64,000 nt of DNA, taken from the NCBI GenBank assembly GCA_937876315.1, contig CALEHQ010000042.1:1-64000 (forward strand), written 5' to 3'. Positions 8,866 through 18,546 of the stretch are shown here, one piece after another (positions within the stretch are counted from its first letter, which is position 1; the number at the start of each line of letters is the position of its first letter). The stretch is from an uncultured Actinomycetes bacterium (GTDB lineage Bacteria > Actinomycetota > Acidimicrobiia > Acidimicrobiales > Acidimicrobilacustridaceae). The notes under the pieces are model-generated. The model was given only the letters and a program-made list of their open reading frames with translations, was not told where the DNA came from and made no database searches. Both the position numbers and the translations under genes were made by a program.

Positions 8866-9492
8866 CTAGAGCAAACTGAATCTTCCTAGCGGCCAAACCG
8901 TGACAAACGCTCGCCCGACAATCGTCGCTTGATCAATAGTTCCAAAATAGCGACTGTCTTTTGAGTCGCTGCGATTGTCGCCCATAACCCAAACCGCGCC
9001 AGGAGGTACAACGCATGGAACGTCGGCGGTGCACTTGTAGGGAGCATTCGAGCTGGTGGTGACGGTGCCGTCGGAGAGGTACGACTCTTCGAGTCGCTTT
9101 CCGTCGATGTAAACGCCTCCATCAACAAACGAAATCGACTCGCCAGGTAGCCCGACTACCCGTTTAATGAGATCTGGAATAGTGCTTGAAGTTTCCGAAG
9201 GAGGTCGCTCGAAAACAATCACGTCCCCACGGTTGACATCATGAAGTCGATAGCTGAGCTTATTGACGAGGACCCGATCGCCCTCTTTCAGCGTCGGGTG
9301 CATCGAAAGAGACGGGATGAAAAACGCCTGCAGCAGGAAGGTTTTCACCACTAGTGCGAGAAGGATCGCTCCAACAATGACGAGGATCCACTCGGCGAAA
9401 CTGGCCCCACGTGGACCGAACCACTTCTCGAACCGACGACGACGGTACCGCCAACGAGTCGATGCGACGGGTTCAGTTGCAGGACTAGTCAC
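8866..9492 (-). CDS. lepB: Signal peptidase I
   Basis: 208 residues. A cytoplasmic basic N-terminus (residues 13-27 rich in Arg) is followed by one transmembrane helix at about 34-55 and the periplasmic-type catalytic domain. The catalytic Ser is in SLSMHPTL (Ser63), the general base Lys in DLIKRVVG (Lys110), and the GDNRSDSKDSR box lies near residue 171. The enzyme removes signal peptides from Sec and Tat exported proteins, so its position between the proteasome and tat genes is functionally sensible. The start is GTG, 51 nt after the pafC stop, suggesting it is the last gene of the paf transcript or has its own promoter in that gap. Confidence 0.93.
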   Translation of the reverse strand: MTSPATEPVASTRWRYRRRRFEKWFGPRGASFAEWILVIVGAILLALVVKTFLLQAFFIPSLSMHPTLKEGDRVLVNKLSYRLHDVNRGDVIVFERPPSETSSTIPDLIKRVVGLPGESISFVDGGVYIDGKRLEESYLSDGTVTTSSNAPYKCTADVPCVVPPGAVWVMGDNRSDSKDSRYFGTIDQATIVGRAFVTVWPLGRFSLL

Positions 9493-9543
9493 AGGTTGGC
9501 TTTCAGGGGGAAACGAGACCGGTGCGTACCGGCGCGCCGTAGC

Positions 9544-10494
9544 CTAGTCACGGTACGAAGAGAGCAACCTTCGGGCGGCTGCGCCACCAGCGCCTTGAAG
9601 TTCGGGCGACGCTTCAACGACTGCAGCATCGGGCCCAAGCCTGAGAAGTAAGCGCTCAAGCCACGCCAACGAACCGATAGCGAGAACAATCGTTGCGGTG
9701 CCATCAGGATGCAGATCTATCGACTCTGCCGGGTAGTACTCGGTAACCCATCGAGCGTCTGGCCCAAGAAGCAACGTGATTCGACCCAAAGCGTTTGATC
9801 CGTCGAACAGTTCGAATGGTGGCAGCGGATCGGGGGTAACGAATTCCGTATCGGTCGTCTCTGCAAGACGAATTCGGTCGATTCGGAAGACCCGTTCAGC
9901 GTTGCTCGCGTGGCACCAGCCCTGGAGGTACCAGAGGCCGCCCTCGGAATGAATCGCCCAAGGATTGATGCGGCGGGTACCGGTGTCGTCGCGCCCGTAG
10001 CTGTAGTACGTGATCTCCACAGTCTGATGGCGTTCGATGGATGAGCGAAGGAGTTCGGTGATCGCGTCGGGAGCAGTATCGATGCCGATTTCAACGGCGG
10101 TCTCAGAACCTTCGCCAAGGGTGCGCAGAACCTTTTCAAGGCCACGAGCCAACGCACTCGAGTGATCCGCCCCTGGCACTGAGAGCAACGCTTTCGCAGA
10201 AGTGAGCAGGGCGAAGGTCTGTTCTGCTGTGAGCCGAAGAGGGCGACGGAAATAATCGGGAAGATCAATCGTGACAGTGTCGGCGTCGACAATTGCATTT
10301 ATGAGAAGGTCTGGCGTGTACGGGTGAACTCCGACCATCGACGTGATGATGAGGCAGTCCCGAAGATCGTCCGCATCGATCGCGAATCGTTCGCTGATTT
10401 CACTAATGCTCGCTGTTCCATCGGGCTGGTTTGCCACCCACGGAACAATGGCGAGCGTTCGATCCAGCCGCTCGGCTGCTGTCATATCAGCCAC
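9544..10494 (-). CDS. pafC: WYL-domain transcriptional regulator PafC
   Basis: 316 residues with an N-terminal winged-helix segment (about 1-75), the WYL domain in the middle (VEITYYSYG ... GLWYLQGW, then RVFRIDRI) and the WCX C-terminal extension. PafB and PafC form a heterodimer in mycobacteria that activates the RecA-independent DNA damage response, and they are encoded with pafA in most Pup-containing actinobacteria. The GTG at 10494 overlaps the pafB stop by 8 nt; an in-frame ATG three codons later is the alternative. Genomic position directly after pafB supports the C designation. Confidence 0.9.
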   Translation of the reverse strand: MADMTAAERLDRTLAIVPWVANQPDGTASISEISERFAIDADDLRDCLIITSMVGVHPYTPDLLINAIVDADTVTIDLPDYFRRPLRLTAEQTFALLTSAKALLSVPGADHSSALARGLEKVLRTLGEGSETAVEIGIDTAPDAITELLRSSIERHQTVEITYYSYGRDDTGTRRINPWAIHSEGGLWYLQGWCHASNAERVFRIDRIRLAETTDTEFVTPDPLPPFELFDGSNALGRITLLLGPDARWVTEYYPAESIDLHPDGTATIVLAIGSLAWLERLLLRLGPDAAVVEASPELQGAGGAAARRLLSSYRD

Positions 10495-11464
10495 GGTTAT
10501 CGCCGCCGATTACTTCGAGCCAGTCGATCATTGATGCTCGAGCCTCAGGAGGGTCAAGGATCTCGGCATGATCAAGGAAGCTGAGTACGAAAGAACGAAA
10601 TGCCGGCCAGTTCGCAACGGGCACCTCGAATGTCAGTTCACCGCTGGATTGTTCGCCGACAGCACAGGAAGAGAGTGATTGCCGTGCGAAATCCGAGACC
10701 TCAGCGTCGAAACGAACAGTTATCACTACCGGTTCGTTGTCTCCGAACTCCCACGGGTCAGCCTGCTCTGTTGGCGTCGTCGGTATTGGGTGAATCTGAC
10801 TGCCTGGATCACCGAGTCGAACATCACTACGCACCCGATCGAGACGAAAGTTTCTTTGCTCATTGCGTTCAAGGTCAAACGCAGTGAGGTTCCAACGACC
10901 ACGTCTGAAATCGAGGTGCCATGGTTCAACGGAACGCTGGGAAGTGCCTGCGTTGCTCTCGTACGTAAATGAAACAACTCGTCGCTCGATCACCGCTCGA
11001 AACAAAGGAACCAATGATTCGTCACTTGGGATCCCTGTTAACTCTCCAACCGGGATGCCGGCTGAGTCGCTCGACGCGCCATCAACCACTCCTCCGAGCC
11101 GCCACATGGCACGCGCCATATCGCCGGGAGAGGAACCAACGGTCACCGTCTCGAGGGCAAGGTGTAATGCGGCGAGCTCGTCGCTCTCGAGTCCCGGATC
11201 AGGTAGCTCATATTTCGATTTGTCGACTCGATACGCAGTGAGGTCGGCGGTCGCACCAGCGACGACCTCGATCGGAACCCCGAGGCTCAGTAGATCCTTC
11301 TTGTCCCGTTCGAAGGTCCGTCGAAATGAGTCATAGTCCGCGTTGTAGCCAGGAACGCGTTGCTGAATATCGACGGCACGAATGCCTTGCACAGTGTCGC
11401 TCAAGGCGGCCAGCAAATTCATCTGGCGCTCGAACTTCTCGGCAGATTTATCGGACGGAATCAT
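10487..11464 (-). CDS. pafB: WYL-domain transcriptional regulator PafB
   Basis: 325 residues. The N-terminal helix-turn-helix region (about 10-70, starting ERQMNLLAAL) is followed by a WYL domain (VVSFTYES ... GRWNLTAFD ... RNFRLDRVRSDV) and a WCX domain with a ...VRFDAEVSDFARQSL... segment. It lies 34 nt downstream of pafA and overlaps pafC, the standard pafA-pafB-pafC arrangement. The family partner in the heterodimer senses single-stranded DNA and turns on repair genes. The function comes from family and position, not from any binding site seen here. Confidence 0.9.
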   Translation of the reverse strand: MIPSDKSAEKFERQMNLLAALSDTVQGIRAVDIQQRVPGYNADYDSFRRTFERDKKDLLSLGVPIEVVAGATADLTAYRVDKSKYELPDPGLESDELAALHLALETVTVGSSPGDMARAMWRLGGVVDGASSDSAGIPVGELTGIPSDESLVPLFRAVIERRVVSFTYESNAGTSQRSVEPWHLDFRRGRWNLTAFDLERNEQRNFRLDRVRSDVRLGDPGSQIHPIPTTPTEQADPWEFGDNEPVVITVRFDAEVSDFARQSLSSCAVGEQSSGELTFEVPVANWPAFRSFVLSFLDHAEILDPPEARASMIDWLEVIGGDNRG

Positions 11465-11498
11465 TCACACATCACCTGGGCTGAAAGGAACTGGGAGA

Positions 11499-12857
11499 CT
11501 ACAGAGACGCGATCAATTTCTCGACGCGCTCGTCATGAGACCGAAATGGGTCTTTGCACAAAACGGTCCGCTGGGCCTGATCATTCAACTTCAAATGCAC
11601 CCAGTCGACTGTGTAATCACGCTTTCGTTCTTTCGCCTTCTTTATGAACTCTCCACGAAGTCTGGCTCTGGTTGTTTGCGGTGGAGTATCGATTGCCTCT
11701 TCGATCTCGGTGTCGTCGCAGATACGTTCGACCATGCCACGATCCTGCATTCGGTAGAAAACGCCGCGGTTCCGATTGATGTCGTGGTACTGAAGATCCA
11801 GCAGCGCAACTTTAGGGTCTGTTAGTTCCAAACCATGGCGCTCTCGGTAGGCCTCGATCAACTTGTACTTGATCACCCAATCGGCTTCTCGGTCCTGTCC
11901 TAGCGGATCTTTCTCGATCGTTGTCAGTGCCTGCTCCCACATGCCGAGAGCTTGTTTTTCAAGGGGAGAGAGATCTCTCCGATCGGCGTATCGCAGAGCA
12001 CGGGTCAGATACTCACTCTGAATCTCAAGAGCTGTTGCTTCGCGACCGTTGGCAAGTCTGACTTTGCGGGTGCATGTCATGTCGTGGCTGATCTCGCGGA
12101 TCGCCCTGATCGGATTCTCAAGTGTCATGTCACGCATGATCACGTTGGGCTCTTCCAGCATTCGAAGGAGTATCGCTGTTGTTCCCACCTTGAGAAAGGT
12201 TGCATACTCGCTCATGTTCGAATCGCCAACGATGACATGAAGCCGCCGGTAACGCTCCGCGTCAGCATGCGGTTCGTCACGCGTATTGATGATTGGTCGG
12301 CTTCGGGTTGTTGCCGAAGATGTCCCTTCCCAGATGTGCTCCGCCCGCTGCGAGATGCAGAACATTGCGCCACGAGCGGTCTGGAGGACCTTGCCTGCTC
12401 CAGCGTAAATCTGCCGAGTGACGAGAAACGGAATCAACGTATTCGTGTAGTGGGCTAACTCTTCGTTCCGGCCAGTCAGGTAGTTCTCATGGCAACCGTA
12501 GGAATTTCCCGCTGAATCGGTGTTGTTCTTAAAGAGGTAAATATCGCCATTGATTCCCTCATCAGCCAGACGCTTTTCCGCGGAGGTAAGTAACTGTTCA
12601 AGGATGCGCTCCCCCGCTTTGTCGTGCACCACAACGTCGTGGATCGAGTCGCACTCGGGAGTTGCATACTCGGGATGGGATCCAACATCGAGATAGAGCC
12701 GTGCTCCGTTTTGGAGGAAGACATTTGAGCTCCTGCCCCAGGACACAACTCTGCGGAACAAGTAGCGGGCAACTTCATCGGGGCTGAGGCGGCGTTGGCC
12801 GCGCAGAGTGCAGGTGACGCCGTACTCGTTCTCTAGCCCGAATATCCTCCGCTCCAT
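11499..12857 (-). CDS. pafA: Pup-protein ligase PafA
   Basis: 452 residues, the usual length for PafA. It belongs to the glutamine-synthetase-like carboxylate-amine ligase fold shared with Dop. Visible signatures: ENEYGVTC at 10-17 (ATP/Mg loop glutamates), a [17 protein letters not shown] segment, [13 protein letters not shown] and the [12 protein letters not shown] block. PafA phosphorylates the C-terminal Glu of deamidated Pup and attaches it to substrate lysines. It lacks the Dop loop insertion found in the gene at 14720, which separates the two paralogues. It starts with ATG 49 nt after prcA, inside the proteasome operon. Confidence 0.96.
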   Translation of the reverse strand: MERRIFGLENEYGVTCTLRGQRRLSPDEVARYLFRRVVSWGRSSNVFLQNGARLYLDVGSHPEYATPECDSIHDVVVHDKAGERILEQLLTSAEKRLADEGINGDIYLFKNNTDSAGNSYGCHENYLTGRNEELAHYTNTLIPFLVTRQIYAGAGKVLQTARGAMFCISQRAEHIWEGTSSATTRSRPIINTRDEPHADAERYRRLHVIVGDSNMSEYATFLKVGTTAILLRMLEEPNVIMRDMTLENPIRAIREISHDMTCTRKVRLANGREATALEIQSEYLTRALRYADRRDLSPLEKQALGMWEQALTTIEKDPLGQDREADWVIKYKLIEAYRERHGLELTDPKVALLDLQYHDINRNRGVFYRMQDRGMVERICDDTEIEEAIDTPPQTTRARLRGEFIKKAKERKRDYTVDWVHLKLNDQAQRTVLCKDPFRSHDERVEKLIASL

Positions 12858-12905
12858 ACCGGCACGCTATCGGCGACCGCGAGCCGGAGGGTGACCAAAC
12901 GGGAA

Positions 12906-13589
12906 TCAGTTCTTCGGAAGGAAATCCGGGAGTTCAGAACGTTCAATACGGCGGAAGGCGCGTCGTTGGGCACCTCGATCAAGCACTGCGACCTCGAGGT
13001 CGGTTGCATCAAGAGAACGGTCCGGGCCAGCCAAGGCGGCGACTGCAACAGCAAGGACCGCCTGTAGGTCGAGTTCGGGAGCCCATGTCTCTTCGAGTCG
13101 GTTCGAGATGGCATCGGCATCGCCGCCGAGAACCGTGAAGCGGTCTTCGTCCATAACGGTGCCGTCATAGAGGATGTGGAAGAACTGGTCGTCCGCCGAT
13201 GTGAGACCAACCTCGGCAACGAGGATCTCCACTTCCATTGGCTTCATCTCGTGAGTGAAAACCTGGCCGAGAATTTGTGCGTATTGATTGCCGAGGCTCC
13301 GAGCGTCGACATCCTCACGGCTGTAAGAGAAGCCTTTGAGATCAGCTGCACGCACACCAGCGATTCGGAGCTGATCGAACTCGTTGTATTTGCCAACTCC
13401 AGCAAATGCGATTCGATCGTAGATTTCGCTGACCTTACGTAGGGTTGTCGAGGGATTCTCGGCAACAATTGCGATGCCATCGGCAAACTGAGTTGCAACG
13501 AGTGATCGACCTCGAGCGATCCCTTTCCGGGCGTAATCGGCACGATCTTTCATCACCTGTTCGGGCGCGACGTAGTACGGCATACTCAT
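12906..13589 (-). CDS. prcA: Proteasome subunit alpha
   Basis: 227 residues with the N-terminal alpha-subunit gate segment (MSMPYYVAPEQVMKDRADYARKG starts the chain) and the Ntn-hydrolase fold without a catalytic Thr. Seven such subunits form each outer ring of the 20S core and dock the Arc/Mpa ATPase. The ATG overlaps the prcB stop by 4 nt (ATGA), so expression of alpha and beta is coupled for equimolar assembly. The chain continues beyond the core fold with a short tail ending in LPDFLPKN. Confidence 0.95.
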   Translation of the reverse strand: MSMPYYVAPEQVMKDRADYARKGIARGRSLVATQFADGIAIVAENPSTTLRKVSEIYDRIAFAGVGKYNEFDQLRIAGVRAADLKGFSYSREDVDARSLGNQYAQILGQVFTHEMKPMEVEILVAEVGLTSADDQFFHILYDGTVMDEDRFTVLGGDADAISNRLEETWAPELDLQAVLAVAVAALAGPDRSLDATDLEVAVLDRGAQRRAFRRIERSELPDFLPKN

Positions 13590-14428
13590 CGGGCACCCCC
13601 GAACGTCTCTGTTGAGGTCTCAGGCAATCGGCCACCGCCATCGAGAGACGACAATGCATCGAGTAGCCCGACGAACCGCTGCGCGATGTCCGCATCGTCG
13701 ACACGTTCGAAACCATCAGAAGTGATTGTGGCAATTACCGGATAGATGCCACGAACCATGTCGGGCCCACCGGTCGCCGAATCTTCGTCGGCTGCTTCGA
13801 AAAGAGCGGTAATCGCCAGATCGACAGCGTCATCTCGAGTGAGTCCTTCGCGGAAACGCATTTTCACCACAGATCCGGCCAAGGATCCTCCGGAGCCACT
13901 GGTAGCAAAGTTCGACTCTTCGTAACGGCCGCCGGTGATGTCGTATTGGAATAAACGACCTGTTGCCCGCCGCGTGTCGAAACCCGCAAAGATCGGTACA
14001 ACGGCAAGACCCTGCATTGCCGCTGGAAGATTGTTGCGAACCATTTGGCCGAGTTGGTTCGCTTTGCCTTCGAGTGAAAGCTGCGAGCCTTCGACTTTTT
14101 CGTAATGCTCAAGCTGCAATTGAAACAACTTGACCATCTCCATCGCCGGACCGGCCGCACCGGCAATCGCGACACCGGAATGACGATCGGCGGGGAAGAC
14201 CTTTTCGATCGCTCGGTGGCTGATGATGTGACCAGAAGTTGCCCGCCGGTCCCCCGCCATCACAACGCCATCGGCATAGCGGATCGCAACAACAGTTGTC
14301 GCATGTGTGATCGACAATCGCTCGTCGACATTTGCAGAGGGGGCCACTGGGCCGAGCCCCTGCATCTTGGCCAGCGCCGCAAAATCGGGACCTGGATCTT
14401 CGGACGGGTTGAAAAACGGCATGGTCAC
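13586..14428 (-). CDS. prcB: Proteasome subunit beta
   Basis: 280 residues including a propeptide of about 43 residues. The processing site reads HA|TTVVAIRYADGVV, placing the nucleophilic Thr at residue 44 when counted from the GTG; DRRATSG follows with the conserved Asp/Arg region, and the SGSGGSLAGSVV stretch closes the active site. Beta subunits form the two inner proteolytic rings of the 20S core. The start can be the GTG at 14428 or the ATG two codons later. It lies 42 nt after pup and overlaps prcA. Confidence 0.95.
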   Translation of the reverse strand: MTMPFFNPSEDPGPDFAALAKMQGLGPVAPSANVDERLSITHATTVVAIRYADGVVMAGDRRATSGHIISHRAIEKVFPADRHSGVAIAGAAGPAMEMVKLFQLQLEHYEKVEGSQLSLEGKANQLGQMVRNNLPAAMQGLAVVPIFAGFDTRRATGRLFQYDITGGRYEESNFATSGSGGSLAGSVVKMRFREGLTRDDAVDLAITALFEAADEDSATGGPDMVRGIYPVIATITSDGFERVDDADIAQRFVGLLDALSSLDGGGRLPETSTETFGGAR

Positions 14429-14470
14429 GGTGGAGAGGTTACCGGTTCGGCCGAGATTCGCCTTCGGCAG

Positions 14471-14665
14471 TTACTGGCCACCCTTTTGCACGAAACTTCG
14501 AACAAAATCCTCGGCGTTTGTTTCGAGAACCTCGTCGATTTCGTCGAGAAGGTCGTCAAGCTCTGCCTTGAGTTTTTCGCCGGCGTCCCAACTAGACGGA
14601 GCCTCGTCAACCGCTTCTTCTGGACGCTCGGTTGGTGTTCGTCTGATCTGTTCCCGTTCAGGCAT
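14471..14665 (-). CDS. pup: Prokaryotic ubiquitin-like protein Pup
   Basis: 64 residues ending in GGQ. The C-terminal Gln means Dop must deamidate it to Glu before PafA can conjugate it, as in mycobacteria. The helical region [20 protein letters not shown] (about 28-47) is the coiled-coil segment that binds Arc/Mpa, and [14 protein letters not shown] leads into the tail. The N-terminal 25 residues are disordered. A very strong Shine-Dalgarno (AGGAGGT) lies 3 nt before the ATG, suggesting high expression. Located between dop and prcB as in the classical locus. Confidence 0.97.
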   Translation of the reverse strand: MPEREQIRRTPTERPEEAVDEAPSSWDAGEKLKAELDDLLDEIDEVLETNAEDFVRSFVQKGGQ

Positions 14666-14668
14666 GGC

Positions 14669-14675
14669 ACCTCCT
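14669..14675 (-). promoter_or_regulatory. Strong ribosome-binding site of pup
   Basis: On the minus strand AGGAGGT is followed by GCC and the pup ATG at 14665. It fixes the start of this 64-codon gene and is among the closest matches to the Shine-Dalgarno consensus in the window. Confidence 0.8.
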
Positions 14676-14692
14676 AAATGTCGAGTTCGTGA

Positions 14693-14712
14693 ACCTCCAT
14701 GGAACCGGAGGT
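14693..14712 (-). promoter_or_regulatory. Inverted repeat in the dop-pup leader
   Basis: In the 54-nt gap between the dop stop and the pup start, the minus strand reads ACCTCC, an 8-nt spacer, then GGAGGT: a 6-bp hairpin. The ACCTCC arm (14707-14712) could instead pair with the pup ribosome-binding site GGAGGT 17 nt further on. There is no start codon behind the GGAGGT of the hairpin. A structure tuning pup translation is possible but unproven. Confidence 0.35.
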
Positions 14713-14719
14713 CACTCCC

Positions 14720-16231
14720 CTATGCGTCGAGTTGAGCAAGCAACTCGGCTGCTGTCTGGCTGGATTCGATCACGCTAGCCACATGAGAGGCGGTTCCGCG
14801 CGACGGTTCCATCATTGCCACCCTCCTAAGAGGCTCGGATCCGACATCGAAAACCATGGAATCCCAATTCGCGGAGATGATCTCGTCGCCAAATTTGGCC
14901 AAGCATGCGCCTCGGAAATAGGCGCGGGTGTCTTCGGGAGGGAAGCTCATTCCACGGAGGACCAACTCGGGATCGCAAATGGTTTCCAATCCAACGCGCC
15001 GGGCAAGAGACTTCTCAGGCCGAAGGTCGTGGTACTGAAGATCAAGCGCGTGGAGACGAGCATCGCCCCACTCCAATTCGTGCCGCTCGCGGTACCCGCT
15101 GATGAGCCGGAACTTCGCTATCCAATCGATGGTGCTAACGAGCGACTCAGGGTCATCTTCAAGCCCGGAAAGTGTCTGTTCCCACCGCCGGAGGATCTCG
15201 GGACCGACTTCTTCGCCGACTACCGAGAATCCATGGTGCTGTCCCCAATCAGCAGCCCGTTCGCAGAGATAGCGCTGAACCTCAAGCGCCGTCGCGGAAC
15301 CGCCACCAAGAAGGGGCAATGCAGCAGTAAGTGAGAGATCGGTGCTCACGGTTCGCAGCGCCTGAATGGGTTCGGCAAACCTGAGATCGCGTTTGATCCA
15401 GTCGTCTTCAATCATCGCCAAGACGATGGCCGTGGTGCCGACTTTCAAGAATGTCGCCACTTCGCTCATGTTGGCGTCTCCGATGATGACGTGAAGGCGA
15501 CGGTACTTCTGGGGGTCGGCGTGGGGCTCGTCTCTTGTGTTGATGATTGGTCGCTTCAACGTCGTTTCAAGACCAACCTCTTCTTCGAAAAAATCTGCGC
15601 GCTGACTTATTTGAAACGGCACGAGATCTGACGAAAAACCAATCTCACTACCGACTTTCCCTGCTCCACAGAAAATCTGGCGGGTAATGAAGTGTGGGGT
15701 GATCTCGGCGACGATTCTTCCGAAGGGGAGGTCTCGATCGATGAGGTAGTTCTCGTGGCAGCCGTACGAGTTTCCTTTCCCGTCGGAGTTGTTCTTATAT
15801 GCAACGATCGATTGTCCTTCGGGTAAGAGCGCATCGGCAGCTCTCATTGACTGTTCGAGAATCACCTCCGCGGATCTGTCGAACGTCACAACTGACAATG
15901 CGTCACCACATTCGGGAGTCGAGAGTTCGGGGTGGGCATGATCCACGTAGTACCGAGCACCGTTGGTGAGTACTGCGTTGACCATATGCGTTTCGACCTC
16001 TGGGGGCATCGAGTCAGGACTTGTGACGCCGCGGGCATCTGCCCCGGGGGTCTCAAACTCGAAATCCCAACCAACTCCTGGTGCACCATGCACCGCCCCA
16101 CCAGTTCTGGTGAGGTCACTGAGATAGGAATTGATCAGAATGGAAGATGCAGTAATCGGATTCGGATCGTCAACTCCACGGAAAACGATTCCGTACTCGG
16201 TTTCGATTCCACAGATCTTTCTGATCGCCAC
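14720..16231 (-). CDS. dop: Depupylase/deamidase of Pup (Dop)
   Basis: 503 residues, longer than PafA, with the same GS-like fold. Signatures: GIETEYGIV near residue 8, the Dop loop region around 40-80 (GAPGVGWDFEFETPGAD), a [17 protein letters not shown] segment and [13 protein letters not shown]. Dop converts the C-terminal Gln of Pup to Glu and also removes Pup from substrates. The start is GTG with AGGA 8 nt upstream. It lies 32 nt after arc and immediately upstream of pup, so the Pup activator, Pup and the core particle are made from one transcript. Confidence 0.95.
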   Translation of the reverse strand: MAIRKICGIETEYGIVFRGVDDPNPITASSILINSYLSDLTRTGGAVHGAPGVGWDFEFETPGADARGVTSPDSMPPEVETHMVNAVLTNGARYYVDHAHPELSTPECGDALSVVTFDRSAEVILEQSMRAADALLPEGQSIVAYKNNSDGKGNSYGCHENYLIDRDLPFGRIVAEITPHFITRQIFCGAGKVGSEIGFSSDLVPFQISQRADFFEEEVGLETTLKRPIINTRDEPHADPQKYRRLHVIIGDANMSEVATFLKVGTTAIVLAMIEDDWIKRDLRFAEPIQALRTVSTDLSLTAALPLLGGGSATALEVQRYLCERAADWGQHHGFSVVGEEVGPEILRRWEQTLSGLEDDPESLVSTIDWIAKFRLISGYRERHELEWGDARLHALDLQYHDLRPEKSLARRVGLETICDPELVLRGMSFPPEDTRAYFRGACLAKFGDEIISANWDSMVFDVGSEPLRRVAMMEPSRGTASHVASVIESSQTAAELLAQLDA

Positions 16232-16263
16232 GAGAAATTCCTACCGACTCTTGTAAGTCAACC

Positions 16264-18021
16264 TCAGAGGTACTGGCCGGTGCCGACACGCTCGATAGAC
16301 CGACCACCTGAAGTTTCTGTCTCCGAATGCTTCACAAGGGTACGGATGTAGATAATCCGCTCGCCTTTCTTGCCCGAAATCTTGGCCCAGTCATCTGGGT
16401 TGGTCGTATTGGGCAGATCCTCGTGCTCTTTGAATTCCTGGTGAATCGACTCAAACAAGTCATTCACGCGGACACCCCGTTCACCAGTCCGCAAGAAACG
16501 TTTGATCGCAAGTTTCTTCGCCCGTCGGACGATGTTCTCGATCATTGCGCCTGAGGAAAAGTCCTTGAAGTACATGATCTCTTTATCGCCGTTTTGGTAC
16601 GTAACCTCGAGAAATTGGTTGGCCTCGTCCGAGCGATACATCTCGGCAACTGTCTGCTCGATCATGACGCGAACGGTCTTCTCTGGGTCACCCCCTCCGA
16701 GTGAATCGACTTCAACGATGTCGAGAGGCAAGTCGGAAGTGAGATAGCGCGCAAAAATCTGTGCCGCTGAATTTTCATCCGGCCGTTCAATCTTGATCTT
16801 CACGTCGAGACGGCCAGGTCGAAGGATTGCCGGATCGATCAAATCCTCTCTATTCGAGGCTCCGATCACAATCACATTCTTGAGCGTTTCTACGCCATCG
16901 ATCTCAGCAAGAAGCTGCGGCACGATGGTCGATTCCATATCCGAACTGATGCCGGTTCCACGAGTGCGGAAAAGCGAGTCCATCTCGTCAAAGAAGACAA
17001 TCACGGGCCAACCTTCTTCGCTCTTCTCTCGGGCACGCTCAAAGACAAGTCGTATCTGTCGCTCGGTCTCACCGACGTACTTGTTGAGCAACTCTGGACC
17101 CTTGATATTCAGGAAATAGCTACGCGCATACTCGTCTCCTGAAACTTCCGCAACCTTCTTGGCAAGTGAGTTGGCTACGGCTTTTGCAATGAGCGTCTTG
17201 CCGCATCCGGGAGGGCCGTAGAGAAGGATCCCTTTCGGCGCCGGAAGTTTGTGTTCGGCAAAGAGTTCGTGGTGCAGAAAGGGAAGTTCGACTGCGTCCA
17301 TGATTTGTTCGATCTGGGAATCGAGGCCGCCTACGTCGGCATAGGAGATGTCCGGAACCTCTTCGAGTACGAGCTCTTCAACATCGGGACGAGGGAGCTT
17401 CTCGAGGAGCATCGATGCGCGGGGATCAAGCAACAATGAGTCGCCGGACCGAAGTTTGACGCCTAGAAGGTCGGCACCAACCTCAACAACCTGTTCTTCG
17501 TCAGCCCGACCGACGATCATGGCGCGGTGGCCGTCGCTGAGTAGCTCCTTGAACGTCACGACCTCGCCCGTGCGCTCAGGAGCTCGTGCCAAAACCACGT
17601 TCAGAGATTCATTGAGGACGACCTCTGATCCACGAACGAGTTCAATGGGGGAAATATCAGGGTGCAGCGAGACACGAACTTTGCGTCCACCTGAGAAGAC
17701 ATCAACCGTTCCGTCGTCGTTGTGGTCGATAAACGTTCCGTAGGCCGCTGGAGGCTGACTGAGTTTCTCGACCTCGTCCCGCAGTGCTGCAATGTGATCG
17801 CGGGCTTCACGCAGCGTGTAGGTCAGTTTCTCGTTCTGGCTGACGGCCTGAGAAAGTTGCCCCTTTGTCTCGAGTACTCGCTCCTCGAGGGTGCGGACCC
17901 GTTTGGGAGCATCTTGAAGGCGCCGTCGGAGAGAGGCCACTTCCTCTTCCAGGACACGGAACTGCTCCCTGAGTTCTTCATCGGAAGAACTGTTGCCAAC
18001 ATCGGGATCTTGGTTACTCAT
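16264..18021 (-). CDS. arc: Proteasome-associated AAA ATPase Arc/Mpa
   Basis: 585 residues. An N-terminal coiled coil (about 14-90) binds Pup; two OB folds follow (about 95-215); the AAA module carries Walker A GPPGCGKT at 269-276 and an FFDEMDS Walker B. The chain ends GTGQYL, the conserved C-terminal docking tail whose Tyr inserts into the 20S alpha ring. The hexamer unfolds pupylated proteins and feeds them to PrcAB. First gene of the proteasome operon, with a GGAGGAGG ribosome-binding site 8-10 nt before the ATG at 18021; divergent from the ferredoxin gene, so the promoter must lie in 18022-18198. Confidence 0.96.
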   Translation of the reverse strand: MSNQDPDVGNSSSDEELREQFRVLEEEVASLRRRLQDAPKRVRTLEERVLETKGQLSQAVSQNEKLTYTLREARDHIAALRDEVEKLSQPPAAYGTFIDHNDDGTVDVFSGGRKVRVSLHPDISPIELVRGSEVVLNESLNVVLARAPERTGEVVTFKELLSDGHRAMIVGRADEEQVVEVGADLLGVKLRSGDSLLLDPRASMLLEKLPRPDVEELVLEEVPDISYADVGGLDSQIEQIMDAVELPFLHHELFAEHKLPAPKGILLYGPPGCGKTLIAKAVANSLAKKVAEVSGDEYARSYFLNIKGPELLNKYVGETERQIRLVFERAREKSEEGWPVIVFFDEMDSLFRTRGTGISSDMESTIVPQLLAEIDGVETLKNVIVIGASNREDLIDPAILRPGRLDVKIKIERPDENSAAQIFARYLTSDLPLDIVEVDSLGGGDPEKTVRVMIEQTVAEMYRSDEANQFLEVTYQNGDKEIMYFKDFSSGAMIENIVRRAKKLAIKRFLRTGERGVRVNDLFESIHQEFKEHEDLPNTTNPDDWAKISGKKGERIIYIRTLVKHSETETSGGRSIERVGTGQYL

Positions 18022-18198
18022 CAGGCAGACCTCCTCCTTCTGAGTTGGACCCTATCCGGCCTCTCTGCGCAACTACTGACTGGACTCGGCTCGGAAGAGT
18101 TCTTCGCCAGGAAATGGGCACCCGGTTCCTCATCGGGCGCCAAAGCCACTATGGTTTCGAACGTTCCCATCCCCCCTCACGAAGAGGTGTAGTGACAC

Positions 18199-18435
18199 AT
18201 GAAGGTCTGGATCGATCAGGATCTCTGCACAGGCGACGGACTCTGCGAGGAGATCGCCCCTGACGTGTTCACGCTGCTTGACGACGGTCTCGCCTATGTT
18301 AAAGAAGGCGACAAGGTGTTTTCCGATCCGGGCGGCGCTGCAGGTCTCGCCAACATCCCCGACGGTCAACTCGATGGCGTCATCGAGTCCGCCGAGGAAT
18401 GCCCCGGAGAATGCATTTTCATCGAAGTTGAGTGA
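18199..18435 (+). CDS. Small single-cluster ferredoxin
   Basis: 78 residues. Cys10 and Cys16 lie in the N-terminal loop (DLCTGDGLCEE) and the remaining Cys in CPGEC near the C-terminus, the pattern of actinobacterial 3Fe-4S (or 4Fe-4S with a fourth ligand) ferredoxins that donate electrons to cytochromes P450 and similar oxygenases. The protein is strongly acidic, as expected. A GAAGAGG ribosome-binding site precedes the ATG. It is a single-gene unit: divergent from arc upstream and closed by a strong terminator downstream. The redox partner is not in the window. Confidence 0.9.
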   Translation: MKVWIDQDLCTGDGLCEEIAPDVFTLLDDGLAYVKEGDKVFSDPGGAAGLANIPDGQLDGVIESAEECPGECIFIEVE

Positions 18436-18467
18436 GCTGCACGAGCGGCAGCCGTAAATGTCTTTGA

Positions 18468-18499
18468 GGGCCCCAGCCTTGCTGGGGCCCTTTCTTTTT
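18468..18499 (+). terminator. Rho-independent terminator after the ferredoxin gene
   Basis: A perfect 10-bp GC-rich stem (GGGCCCCAGC / GCTGGGGCCC) with a CTT loop is followed by TTTCTTTTT. It lies 32 nt after the ferredoxin stop and has the U-tract on the plus strand. It also separates that unit from the convergent marP-like gene. Confidence 0.93.
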
Positions 18500-18546
18500 C
18501 TCACGTCTTTGTCCTAGGCCCGCAGCCCGAAAAAAGCTGCCCGCTC

